Assembly: GCA_027576995.1 (NCBI GenBank)
Contig: JANBQC010000117.1
Span: 1-57,281, forward strand
Origin: Dimargaris cristalligena
Lineage: Eukaryota > Kickxellomycota > Dimargaritomycetes > Dimargaritales > Dimargaritaceae
DNA: 57,281 nucleotides
Reading direction: 5' to 3'
Positions 12,546-24,318 of this stretch are shown in pieces. Position numbers and translations under genes: made by a program. The first letter of the stretch is position 1. Every line of letters starts with the position of its first letter. The notes under the pieces are model-generated. The model had not been told where the DNA came from, ran no database searches, and saw only the letters and a list, made by a program, of their open reading frames with translations.

Positions 12546-13064
12546 ATGATTGCCCAATACCCCTCGCCTGTCCATACCACCAAGAAGCCCCACTTTATCT
12601 CGCGCTTTTTGACCAAGCGGTTACAGTCTAAGCGCAGCGCTTCTGACCTCCTGGCCCAGATTCCGGGTCCTATGGAGTCTCGTCCCTCATATGCCACCGA
12701 CGCCGTCACTCTATCTCATTCGGCTTCGACTGCTTCGCTGCCCTATTCTTCCGGCTCGGTGCGCTCCCGGGGCGGTGCCAACCACCGCCAGCACGACTCT
12801 CCCCATGGCCATAGTAGCCACCAGTCGGCCCACCCTCGTACCCCCGGCCACTCCTTCTCCCTGCCCCGCCGGTTCCATGCCAGCCCTTCGTATAACAAGG
12901 ACCCCGCCGTAGTCTTTACCCCCAGCAAACAGATTTCGCGGGCCGGTAGTCCTATGCTCACCCCCGTGGACGAATTCGCCCGGATTTCGTTTGACGACCT
13001 TATCGATAGCCGGGGCCAGGATGTCACCATCAAGTTCACCCTGACTCCTAATGTGGCGAAATAA
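12546..13064 (+). CDS. Unrecognised Ser/His-rich, largely disordered protein
   Basis: A 172-residue intact frame with GC-rich codon use unlike its AT-rich flanks, so probably real. The basic N-terminus (FISRFLTKRLQSKRS) is followed by a Ser/His/Arg-rich low-complexity middle and an ordered-looking C-terminal end (LTPVDEFARISFDDLIDSRG and VTIKFTLTP). Several SP and TP pairs could be kinase sites. There is no signal peptide, membrane segment or known domain that I recognise. The conserved-looking C-terminal 35 residues would be the best query for relatives. It may extend by splicing, since an in-phase continuation (ALQKYSGFNQFGPEHC) occurs just downstream near 13120-13170, but no good donor was found, so the stop at 13062 is kept. 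Confidence 0.65.
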   Translation: MIAQYPSPVHTTKKPHFISRFLTKRLQSKRSASDLLAQIPGPMESRPSYATDAVTLSHSASTASLPYSSGSVRSRGGANHRQHDSPHGHSSHQSAHPRTPGHSFSLPRRFHASPSYNKDPAVVFTPSKQISRAGSPMLTPVDEFARISFDDLIDSRGQDVTIKFTLTPNVAK

Positions 13065-13566
13065 GCTAGACGGAGCCCCCCCCTATCTCCTCCTTACAAC
13101 ACCCGCTGTACTGCTGCCCAGGCGCTCCAGAAATACAGTGGCTTCAACCAGTTTGGCCCCGAACATTGTTAAGTAGTGGTGCTGGCTAGTCGGCCGGTCC
13201 TTTGGGACTCTTTGAAGCGGCAGCCGACTCTCAGTCCATCCTAATGCCGTGGCTTCGTTTTCCGGCTCTTCTCTCGCTCTCTTTCTTTCTGTTTTGTTTT
13301 GCTGTCAGCCACCCCTGCCTTTAAGTTTAGTTTCCGATTCCTCTGTCCATGCGCAGGCAATGGCTCCGCAATGCCGTGGATGACGCCCCCCCCTCTCTCA
13401 CTCCCCACTGCGCTTTGACAGCCCGCCACCGAGCCCACAGTTCTGGGTCGATCCCACCACAATGGGCCGGCTTCTTTATGATCATATCGGGAGCGTTCCA
13501 GTGTTGGGGCCTTTTAACACAGTTGGACCCATCGCTCCGCTTGGGAAGGTTAATCGTTTTTCTTGC

Positions 13567-13611
13567 CCACACACATACACATACACACACACATACGCGT
13601 GTGCGTATGTC
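13567..13611. repeat. CA-rich microsatellite with hairpin-forming end
   Basis: Repeats of CA and CATA end in ACATACGC-GTGT-GCGTATGT, a perfect 8-bp inverted repeat around a four-base centre. It could fold as a stem-loop in DNA or in the 3' part of a transcript. Confidence 0.75.
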
Positions 13612-16549
13612 ATCATTTTCGGTGCCATCTGTCTCACCAGGCCATTCCGGCGGATTTCACGACGGGTATTTCCTTCGTGGTGTTCCAATGACCTTCGAAT
13701 CAAACCAAACTGAACCGAATACACCCGACTTCCCTCTCTCCAACTTCACAATTGGATGTCGAGGCCTTCCATTGGCAGCCTTCACCATCGCGTCACTTGC
13801 ATCTGGTCCCGCTATGATCAACTTCCACCATTCGTTATCCGAATTCTTCCTCCTCCTACTTCTTCTCCTTTTCCTCGCATTTCTCTCATGTTCGGTTCCT
13901 CCTACCCTCCTCGCATCACGCTCAATTCATTAGTTATTCGTTTCCCTACTCTTCGATATTTTACCCTCTAAGAACCCACACGCACACATTGACTCTTCCT
14001 ACTTCCACTGTTTCCATCCATTTGTTTTTTTTTTTGGTTCCCTGATGACCTTTGTAAATTATAAGCTCGAATTCATTCGCCATTATCTCTATTTATTTTT
14101 ATCCCTTTCAATCAATATGTTACCGCGTCGCTCGATTCTATTTTATTACACTTTACCTATACCTTTCCAAGACTACTCTGCATCACCCAATACTACTTTA
14201 GTTTATTTTTATATATATATATACATATAGATAGATGCGCCTCTTGTTCCGTCTTGTTACTTTATATTGATCCTCATAGTTATTTCCTATCTCCGACATT
14301 ATGCTTATTTACTTTGAGATCTTGTAAACGGGTTTGTTTGTATTTTTGTCTGTTCCACCAATAAACTAGAAAGAAGACTCCCAACTAATCCTTATTTATT
14401 TTTTATGGAGCTAAATTGAGGGCAATCTACGGTGTGGGGTGAGCAGAGAGGGAGTCCACCCACACCCCACCAAGTTATCGTCGACATTTGGGACGATTCT
14501 CTGACTACTTTTTGGGGGCTCACAGTTTCCACATGGAGAATTGACGTTCAGCCATGCTGAGTAGCACTGTGACGCCGGATTTACCTGAACTTTGGGTGCC
14601 CTACCCTATTCAGGTCCGAGTTCCACACGATCTGCTCTCTGATCCACGCTATAATGATTGACTTGCCATTTCCCATTTCCAATAGGTATTTGTTTTCCTC
14701 TTGCATTGAATATATATATATAAGCTCCCCCACCGAAGATCTGTAGAAAATCCGAATTTCACTCCGTTGTTCAGACGGATACGGAAATGGTCGGAGCGGT
14801 GCTGGGGAGAGTAATAGTGGAGGGGAGGGAGTGGTCAACGTTACTGGCTCATCAAGTCGAGGAGTTATACCCCCTCTCCTTTCAACCATCCAGCATCGAA
14901 TCCCCCCGGGAGGAAATCCGCTTAACTGTTTAGTTCTACAAAGGTCAGTCTTCTCCAATTCCGAGTATCCTGGTATTAATAGTCGACTGTACAGAGGAGG
15001 AGAGGGGGGCGAAGGACATGCTGCATGATGTAATAATAGTATAACCCATATGGCTCCAATAATAGGGTCTCCTCCCACATTGCTGAAGACCACGCTCCAA
15101 ACTCGTTGATCAATAGTATATAGCATCCCCCCCATTCATTTCTCCCAGGTGTATATCATCATTGGCCCACACATACCCTCCTTCCACTAGGTCTGCCTCC
15201 GTTTCCGTGTTGGGTCACTGAGAGACCCCTTGGAATCGTTGTTGAAAAATATATCTATTTTTTTTACGTAACTGTGCTTTCTGGCGTATGTATTATACTA
15301 CCATTCGGGACTGGTCAGAAGCGAAGGCTTCCAAATGCGAGTACATTCCACTCAATTCTAGGGGCCCCCATTCTCCCCCTCCTTCCCCCGCGTCACTGTG
15401 GAGCTTGACAATAATTACATATAGTAACTGCCAACAAAAAAAAAGGCTGGATAGTAATATGTAACCCCATATCCCGCTTCTCTGTACAAACGGCTAGTCC
15501 AGGAGGACCGGTTAGTCAACGCAACGTAAATGTATTGTAGTGGCGCGTGTACTAGATATTTAGAATCCATCGTTCAAATTGCCGGGGATAGTATGGAGTG
15601 GCGAAGAAAAGCCGTTCGTGTAGGTTTGTCACATACCCCCCTTCAACCCATGACCAGCACAGCTCGCTTGGGAGTTTGTCAGGGGCTTCCTTGATACCCA
15701 TCAGTATATGGTGCTTTTTAGGTTAAAAAGGCTTGACGTGCAACAAATAGCGCGTCCGGTTTTAGAAGCCCGGTGCCCCTCTGATCGATCACCTGTTCAA
15801 TGATTTGACGCGTTCTAATTTAGCAGTCCCAAAACCAACTTATTTGCCTTGGTTCGGAGTGCGCCACCAATCAACAGTTTATTGTAGTTCTATTGAATTA
15901 TTGCTCGTGTGGACTAAGTAACAGGTGGCAAAGGGAGGAGGGTGGTATTGGGGTTGGGGTTGGTTACCATTTAGGAGGCCGGATTTCATCGGTTTAGTCC
16001 ATTATTTATTAAAACTTTGCAGTAAAGATAGCCTATACGGTCCTCCCCCTCCCTTGGCAGCCAGCCATGATTTTTGATATTTTGGAGTTAAGTTTCACCA
16101 ATCTAGTAGTATATTTGAGCGCAAAAACACATACCACTAACTAATAAGAGCGGCTTCATTCGCCCTTCGGGGCTGCCTAGCCGTTATTGGTAAATTATTT
16201 TGGCCGCGACTCCATTTCCCCCTTCTTTCAACCCAAAAACCGGTCTTTTCTAACATTCTTCGACGCGGATTTAAGGGGACTGGGACCCCCCGTATGTTTG
16301 CATACGATTGGTTTATTATCCCGGGCCTACATGTACTGCCGGGCTCCAAGGGGAGAAGAGAGGGGACCCTGAGCCCAACTAGCCTTTCAATTCTTGTAGT
16401 TCGGCGAGTCTGACAGGGTCATTTCCATTGGTATTAAAATTTTCCTTCCGTATTTTATTATATACCAAAAATACCCAATTTGGTTTTGTTAAACCCCCAT
16501 AAGAGGCAAAATTTTTTTTATGCACCACAAAAGTGGTTTATAAATATTT

Positions 16550-16566
16550 GGGTGGGGGTGGGTGGG
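16550..16566 (+). other. G-quadruplex-type motif with one-base loops
   Basis: Four G-tracts of 3, 5, 3 and 3 bases are separated by single T residues (16550-16566). Single-base loops are the pattern associated with very stable parallel quadruplexes. It lies about 1 kb upstream of the UNC93-like gene, on its coding strand. Confidence 0.6.
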
Positions 16567-16686
16567 ATGTAGAGTGTATTACTTTGAGAAGGATCATATG
16601 AGCGTTAGAGTAACGTCAAAGCCAGCCCGATTTAAATTGCAAATACATTTACTAGTGGCCAGCTGTATTTGAATTGAGGGCAGAGT

Positions 16687-16709
16687 AAATAATAATAATA
16701 ATAATAATT
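16687..16709. repeat. (AAT)n microsatellite
   Basis: About seven consecutive AAT/ATA units in noncoding DNA. Confidence 0.85.
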
Positions 16710-17549
16710 AAATATCGCATCAAGTTGCGTTAGTTTAGCCGACTCGTTAGACGTATCCCACCCCCTCCCATTATTCGATTGGACCAAGGGCATCCATTAT
16801 CCTTTAATTTCCGCCGAGACTTCGGCCGTGGTGCGAACGTTGGTGTCCGGGATCCCGCCGAGATTCCGGCGGAGATATCGCCATTGGACTAACCGCCTGT
16901 TTCCAAGAGTTGAATAAATTAGTATTGCATTTTTAGGTTTTATTGATTATTACTTTTTCTTCTTGGTCACTGGATTTTCGAAGTTATAGGTCGGTTAAGT
17001 AAGTGAGGGGCAAACCTAATCCGCCTCTTCCCCCGGCTTTGGGCATCGGAATGTGGGGGGTACTGAGAACCGCAAACCCTGTCTGTGCATTAGGGAAATT
17101 AGCCCAGTGTCGACGAGGCCCCTTAACCGCAACTAGGTTCATCAGGCATTTCGTATAAAAATGCTGCTGCGGGCTATGCGCAAGTCCTCGCTTTATTATT
17201 TTATTTAAATATAATTAATGAGCTTTCCTAAAGGCTTACCTAATGCAACTCATGTCACCTTGGTGTACAACTATTTCTACCTTCTTCGCCCGCCCTCATT
17301 GTACATTATTTGTGATTATACCACTGACATGATAGGCTGGAACCTAGCTTTATTTTATCCATTACCCCCCACGATAGCCTAGCCGACTAGTCATTTTAAC
17401 TTATATCATTTATAATACAGCCACCACCAATCATTTAGGATTCTACTTATTTTATTGTAGTACCCATTTATTGGTTCGGACAAGAACAACCCCTTTCGGT
17501 CAAAACACTCGGAAAGCACCTCCCCCTTCGCTACGGATCACCCGACCCC

Positions 17550-18974
17550 ATGGCAATTTCTTTACTTAGCACGCAGACGCAAGTCTGGATTCTTTCGTTG
17601 GTGTATTTCTTCACCGGCGGGTCGTACTATACCCTAATGGGGATGGGCGGCGGCGGCCTGGCCGACAGTTCGGTATCCAGCAACGCCAATACCGCCTTAT
17701 ACGTGTGCGCCGCCGTGACGGGGTTTTTGGCCGGCACGGTGAACAATCTGTTTGGGCCCCGGATTGCCTGTTTCCTGGGCGGCGTCGCCATTGCCCTGTA
17801 CGTGAGTTCCCTGCTAACCTATACGTTCGGGGGTCCCGCGGGGTTCGTGCTGGCGGCTGGGGGTCTGATGGGCATAGGTCAGGCCCTTTTATCAACCGTG
17901 GGCGGCGCAATCGTGTCCGCGTATCCTTCACCGGCCCAACGGGGCCGCGCGGCCTCCATATTTATGGCGCTGTTTTGTCTCAGCGGGATTTTGGGGGGTC
18001 TGATTCCGTTTGCCCTGCATTTCCATCCTAGCGGACACGGACACGGACCGGATGGGGATGCGGCGGGCGTGGGAACGGGCACGTACGCGGCGTTTTTAGC
18101 GCTAGTGGGCGTCGGTATCGCCAGCACGGCTTTACTCATGCCGCCCGGTCGACTAATCCGGGACGACGGCCAACGGGTGGAACTGCGGCCCAGTCGGGGC
18201 TGGCAAGCCGAACTGCTGGGGATGGGCCGGCTTTTACGGCAACCCAAGACGTGGCTCGTTACCCCTTTTTTCATGTCCATTACCTGTTACTATGCCTACC
18301 AATTCAACGGGTTCAACTTGGCGTTGTTCAATCTACGCAGTCGGGGCCTGAATAACGCTTTTTATCGGGTGGCGGGCCTGGCGGCCGCAATCGGCGTGGG
18401 CCGGTTGATGGACTCGTCCCGCTGGAGTAAATTACGGCGAGTGCAGGGAGTGGCGCTGGCCTTATTGGTCGTTACGGGCCTGACGTTCGGTGGGGCCTGG
18501 GCGGTCATGCGTAGTCATCATCCCCCTTCAGCTTTGGCCCAGGGCAATTTGCGCTCATCATCGTCGTTGTCGTCGGAGTTCGAACCCATTGACGTTTATT
18601 CCGCCGCCTATTGGATCGCCTGGCCCATCTTCCTCGGCTGGGGTGCCCTCGACATGTCCATGAATGTCTTGGCCTATTGGGTTGTGGCCAATATCAGCCG
18701 GGACGCCAACGAATCGTCCAACTATTCGGGCTATTTGGCCTCCATGCAGTACATCAGCTCAGCCATTTATTGGCAGTTTGACGCCCAACATATTCCCCAA
18801 ATTGTGTTTTGGCTACTGACGTTCATGATCGTGGCGGTGGGGTTGGTGGCCGCTTTTGCGACGGGCTTCGTGATTGACCGGTTGGATAAGGAATCCCAAG
18901 TGTTCGCGGCGGAGGTCAACGATAAGCAGTCGATGTCTAGTGCTACCGATAGCTTTGATTTTCCGACCGCCTAA
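17550..18974 (+). CDS. UNC93-like major facilitator superfamily membrane protein
   Basis: An intact single-exon protein of 474 residues, the usual length of the family. It has about eleven hydrophobic segments. The first (ILSLVYFFTGGSYYTLMGMG) leads into GGGGLADSSVSSNANTALY, then GFLAGTVNNLFGPRIACFLG, the layout of UNC93 (DUF895) proteins. A His/Gly-rich loop (HFHPSGHGHGPDGD) lies between two central membrane segments, and a Ser-rich loop (LRSSSSLSSEFEP) occurs later. The C-terminus is cytosolic-looking and acidic. UNC93 relatives act as channel-regulating or trafficking membrane proteins in animals; the fungal members are poorly characterised and the cargo is unknown. There are no clear neighbours in function. 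Confidence 0.88.
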   Translation: MAISLLSTQTQVWILSLVYFFTGGSYYTLMGMGGGGLADSSVSSNANTALYVCAAVTGFLAGTVNNLFGPRIACFLGGVAIALYVSSLLTYTFGGPAGFVLAAGGLMGIGQALLSTVGGAIVSAYPSPAQRGRAASIFMALFCLSGILGGLIPFALHFHPSGHGHGPDGDAAGVGTGTYAAFLALVGVGIASTALLMPPGRLIRDDGQRVELRPSRGWQAELLGMGRLLRQPKTWLVTPFFMSITCYYAYQFNGFNLALFNLRSRGLNNAFYRVAGLAAAIGVGRLMDSSRWSKLRRVQGVALALLVVTGLTFGGAWAVMRSHHPPSALAQGNLRSSSSLSSEFEPIDVYSAAYWIAWPIFLGWGALDMSMNVLAYWVVANISRDANESSNYSGYLASMQYISSAIYWQFDAQHIPQIVFWLLTFMIVAVGLVAAFATGFVIDRLDKESQVFAAEVNDKQSMSSATDSFDFPTA

Positions 18975-21900
18975 AAGAGCTGGGGCACGGTTGATTGTAG
19001 GAGGTCATATTACTATATTTGATATTTAGTTTGATTATATGGGGGATGCTGGAGGTCAGATTGGCGGGTAGAGAGTATCATTGCCACGTCATATTGCCTA
19101 CCCCCTACTGCGACTCGAGGTGTCATCTTCCTTCGGCTTCTCTGGCGTATTTTTAGGTTATCATTCAGGATTAGGCATTGCTTCCCAAAGCACGTCACGC
19201 GCACTCTCTGCTGGTTAGTTATGTAACCGGATTGCCAAGACTCAGTTAATAATCGCCCTATACATATATGTACGTATATATTAATAAATAGTAAACTTAG
19301 CCATGCCGATCGAGGTATTATTTTCTATTCTAAGTTCAATGCGTGCATTCAACAGTTCCTGAAGCGGGAGTGACGCTTTTCGGGCAAGTGGCAGTACCAC
19401 GGGAGCTGCAGAAGATCAGAGCCGCGTATAGTATTGCTAGTCTGGTTCTATTGTATTTTTGTGCTGTTCTGGTTGCTTAATTGATACTACGTCGTCTTGG
19501 GGGAAGGGTGGTGTAACCCAAGTGACTCGTAGACTATCGTTTGACCAGGTCACGTTTACGCCTGCCTCTATGTACATGTTATATATATTAGGGAGGTATG
19601 ATTGAATTACGTGCCTACTTGGGAATACGACATTAGTATAATTATAGGGATGGTGGGTTTATTTGGAATCGAAGCCGAGAGTGGCTGCGGCTCCTTGATA
19701 CAAGCATGCATCAGTATATTTCGGCATATTTGACAACATTGAGATGCCTGGGTTAGGTAGCTCGGGATGAATTGGACAACAAAGCAAAAGACACACGGTC
19801 AATGAATCAAAACCAAAACCATACATTGCCCGCAGCACCTGGCGAACAATGGAGTTAGTGCGCCCTCTAGTCAAGTGAGAAGGGGTTGGTATAGGCCAAG
19901 GCAAAATTATGGACTGGTTGCGACCTGACATTAATGTGACGGGGGCTGTAAAGTGCTTGTGACGAACCGGTGGCGGGATGACTTATGGTGCCCTGGTATA
20001 CAAGAAACCAGAGCCAAGGACGCAACCCACTGTCCAGCTGCCATTGTGAGAAATAAGTTTATAATTACGGGACATCCTATGGTCGTGCCCTGACAACTAG
20101 GGGCTGGTCAGCCACATTCCAATTTAGAAGGTGATATTAGGCGGATGGGGCCAGGCGGGGTCGATGATGATCCGCGCGACCTGGTTCATATCAGGGCTTC
20201 TAATAACTGCATTTTCTTCGAGACCTCGTTACCTGGGTAGATAACGGGGTTCAGCGCGAGCCGCAGCACCAGCTTAGGCAGCCCCATGTGGTTCATAGAG
20301 TACCATGGTGGAGCCAAGCGGCTATTTCCGGTTAAGCGAAGTGACTATTATAATGTGGGTCAATTCCAGTAACCGAAGTAAGGAAACGAAGCGACGAAGC
20401 AGAGCGTCTTGCAGTAGGAGGCCGCTTGATAGTGGTGGTGGTGACCTAGCCTCTTCAACGGACAAGTCCGAGTAATAAAAAAACCCGAGGCAATTTTAGC
20501 CTAATTCGTACCGCATTGAAGCGTACGTTGGATAGGCCGCGGCCCGGAAATAGGCGAGACCAGCATAACAGCTGGCGGGTCAGCCGGCGCATGTATTGGT
20601 TCAGTTTCCCCACCGAAGAATGTGCGCCTCCCCCTATTTTCATCCCCAACGCATAGACCCTAACAGCATTATAGTCGCTGGTCCTTTCTCTCACTTGGGG
20701 TCTGGTTCTGATGATCGCCGTTCCCCCTGTATAAATACCCGTCCTCGCCCCCTTACCGTCGGCTTATACCTTTTCCGCTGTTTGCCTTGCCCTGTACACT
20801 ACTTATCGCTGCTATTTTACCCCGCTGAACCTTCGCGCATATCCTCTACTACTCCTACACAATATCCCCACCCCCGCTGCCTAGCTATACGGTAAGTCAG
20901 TGCCCGTTCCGTTGGGCCTGAGAGACTGCAGCATCCCTGCGGCTATCTGGCTGCCATATATATGCATGGTGCTGCAGATCCTTCTAGTCCCTGTTTCGAT
21001 CCTACATTCTCCACCTCAACAGTGCTAGGGTTTCGGGCTGAAGGGAGGAGGGGTTCGCCACCCCCTTACCACTGAACCGTTCTTGTACATCCCGCCCAAA
21101 CGACTAGGTTACTATCCACTCCAGTCGGGGATTAACCTTGGCCTAGCTCTCCAAATTGTACTACTTTACTAACTCTCGAATGGTATGGTGGATTCCCTTA
21201 ACCTCTGCCTAATCCTTCCTATACCTGTGGGTTCGATGATTGTAGCTTACGTGCATCCGAACTCCCCGTCACACGCGCTCGACCCTATTTCCCACTTTCC
21301 CGTTACTTGACTAGGTAAGTCCCCACAGTCTACTTCCATCTAATCCCCTATTTTTAAACGAGTGCTGCGCATTAGCATCGTGATTTCGAAGGGAGAGGGG
21401 GGTGATGTGTCTTCTATACTACTGCTTTTGGCTAGGCAGCCGGTTCTGGGAGTGGTACAGGGGGGTGTTACCACGGGGCTGCTTTCGACCTTCTATTATT
21501 TTATATTTTTGTTCGTCGGCTGTTTTTCGATTTTTCTGAGAAGCCACTCGACTGTATGCTTCCGATTCTTCCAACGAAGGTGAGGGGGGAGGGAAAGTGA
21601 GAAAAATGACCTTCATCGCCTTGCACCCAAGGTTATATGGGGTCGGGGGCACTACCGCCGAGCTGTACCCTTCGCCGATTGGTTGTTGCCAAGTCCATCC
21701 TATTATCGCTTGGTGCCAGTAATAGGTCGAACGGGGGAATACCAATGCTCCCTTATTCGCTAATGGCGGCGGGCCTCACACTCAATCATAGGACGGGTTT
21801 AAGGGGAGGACGAGTGAGAGTGGGTGGCAATGGTGGTGAGGGAGGGGGGGTCTCGGGAGATTCGTGACTGATCTGGTGACGGGGGGTTCGGTCTCCGCCA

Positions 21901-22016
21901 CAGTTTCCAATTGGTCCGATATACTACGGCCAACCCTGGAAATCTTGCCCCAACTCAGTGCTTTGGGGGTGAGAAGCTGTTGCTGGATGACAGAGGGTGG
22001 ATGGTGGTAATAATAC

Positions 22017-22049
22017 CTAGTATTAGTATTAGTATTATTATTATTATTA
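22017..22049. repeat. ATT/AGT trinucleotide-type repeat
   Basis: TAGTAT-type hexamers grade into pure TAT/ATT triplets over about 33 bases. Confidence 0.8.
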
Positions 22050-22556
22050 CCATTCACTTTTTCCACTCCCCTATACTTCCCTCTCACCCCACGAAACCTT
22101 CCTCATCATTTTTTTTAGATGACCCTTGGTTATTGTTCTCCCCTGTACATGTTCAACCAAGGGATGCTGGGCTGTGAAGAGTAGACGTGTGTGGCTAAGC
22201 CCTTCTTATTTGCTCTGACCTCATTATTGACCAGCAACCCCGACTGCTCGCTCTTGTGCGGCGGGAAAGGCGATGGGTTGGTTGGGCCCGCCTGACCCTG
22301 TATTATAACCCTGACCGGTTGATTACCATATATCGGTCACTGCCACACCCAGTCGTTGGTTTTTCCCGGGCCTTCTCCCTCCTGGCCTTTTTTTATTGTC
22401 GGTCGCCTGCCTCCTATTCTGTGGAGTAGCCCACTCCTCTGCATGGCAGTTAGCTGGTCCGTTCTCTCTCCCACCCCCTTCTTCCGCCCATTTCTATGAC
22501 AATTTGGTCGATTATCTGTCGACTTGACGGAGAGAGAGACTGTGCAATAAAAAGAA

Positions 22557-22578
22557 GAGAGAGAGAGAGAGCGAGAGA
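22557..22578. repeat. (GA)n microsatellite
   Basis: A purine tract of GA units with one GC interruption. Confidence 0.8.
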
Positions 22579-24318
22579 GGCAGCACACATGGATGGCTGG
22601 GAATGGGATCCATGAACAGAGTCCTTCCTTTTTCACCCAGCCACCTTTTTACCCCAACGCACGCATCACACTCCAAGAGCAGCGGCTAGATCGTTGGGTT
22701 CGCTCACTACCATCTCTATTGTGTGTCTCCTATGGCTGTACATGAATGATTTTTTGGATAGTCAAGCACCAACCATCTTATGATTTCTAGACGCTAACCC
22801 CAAACTCCGATAATTCCACCGGTCCTCCTTTCTCGATTTTTCCAATGACATGTTGGTCCTAATTCCTGGTCTCTGCCCCTGGTTGTTTTTTTTTGGTATA
22901 TACCCCCAAAAATTCCAACCCCCCCTCTCTCTTTCCCCTCCACTCGGCCCATGCTACTGCTGTATTTACCTCACTGGGACGCACACCATCTAACCAACTT
23001 GTGGTTACCACGTTGGGTTATGCCCTCCTCCATTGCCGTCGATTGCTACTTTTATCTTCCCCACCCTCCCTCCCTCGTCACTGCGGGTTTCTACATACCA
23101 TTACCGCTCTGTACATTGCCTGGTTTATTACTGTTGATTAACCGCTTCCCCAACCCTATTACGTCGTTGACCCCTTTCTCACGTAGCTCAATAAGCGAGG
23201 ACTCGTGGATTTCTTCGCTCGATTCCTTTCTTGCCGTTCATAACCACCACTTGGCTTCAATCTCTTTCGGCCTAGACCTCCCCATTCAGCCGACTGGTAA
23301 GTGCTCTCCCGTTTCATAGAGGGGAATGGCCCGCCAGCCCACTCACACTGCTTGCCCACATTCCTTGGTCGTAGTTGACCAGGCGGAGTAGAGTCGACTA
23401 TCTGAGAGAGAAAGATAGAGAGAGGCTTTGGCTCCACTTGAGATCTCGTTGCTGTTACCCCCAAAAGTCACGCGACACCCTATCGCCTCTACACACCTAT
23501 CCACCTTCCTATCTACCTTACCTGCCTCTTCTCTTTTCCCCCACTGGCCTTGCGCTTTTCCCTCCCTTCCCCCCCTTCCTATCCCTTTAGCCACTCCAGC
23601 TGTGGTCTATAGAACTCCTTGGCTTTGTTCATCCCTAGTGTCCCTTTTTCTCTTTCCTTTTCCTTTTTAACTATCGTAAACGATAACCGCCTTTTCCTTC
23701 CCCCCTTAAGACTCGTCGCTCCTCTATTTAGCAAACTCACCACTGGGCCTCCTTGTTTTGTAGCGAGTTTTCTTAACCCTTATTATTTACCAAACCAAAC
23801 CAAACCAAACCCAGCCCGCTCTCATATATATATATATATCTTTCCTCCCCCTTTACTGTCTTTCCATTTGCCACTATTGCCGTGTTGTGTTACCAGCTGA
23901 TTCGCTCGCATAAGACTGGTCTACTTTTGGTTACTTGATCCCTTCACCTGCCCCAACACGTCCGTTCGCGTGATTCGGGGTTTGCTGCAATCGACTCATA
24001 GTGCACTCCGTGTTTTATTCTTTTTGGACCACCCGCCAGTGTTCTATCAGGTAATTGGCTTTCTATGGCATCTCCTCTCTCATATATTCGGTAAATCCTA
24101 TATTGTTCAGTGATCTCTTTTCTCCCCCAATAGCCGTAGCCCTGCGGGATTATTAGCAATCCGCTTAATCACCTGTCCAATCGCGCTCTTAACTAATCCT
24201 TAGCGCTTTTTTTAAACTCTCATCTATTCCGACGGAGCGCGCGACCTTCTGCAAAGCTGCTCCTACCCATCTATCCTCTCTCCACCCTTATCCCCCACCC
24301 GATTTTGCCTCCTCAACC

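Larger units (their letters stand above)
13065..17549. other. Gene-poor region
   Basis: About 4.5 kb with no supported gene. It holds a CA/CATA microsatellite with an inverted repeat (13567-13611), pyrimidine-rich DNA after the 12546 gene, a (TA)n run near 14210, a GGGGTTGGGGTT stretch near 15950, a compact four-tract G-run at 16550-16566 and an (AAT)n tract at 16687-16709. Short frames such as 13349-13933 and 14581-15135 look accidental. Confidence 0.45.
18975..24318. other. Gene-poor region upstream of GSK3
   Basis: More than 5 kb without a convincing gene. It includes mixed ATT/AGT repeats (22017-22049), a GA tract (22557-22578), CCAAA repeats (about 23789-23812) and a TA tract (23824-23839). 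Pyrimidine-rich DNA dominates from 22890 to 24310, directly before the GSK3 start. Several GGTAAGT donor-like sequences (20891, 21315, 23297) might mark introns in a long GSK3 leader, but this cannot be shown from sequence alone. Confidence 0.45.

Noticed and set aside
17611..18280. Frames of 100-130 codons on either strand within the UNC93-like gene
   Set aside because: The full-length membrane protein frame explains the region; these are shadows from GC-rich sequence.
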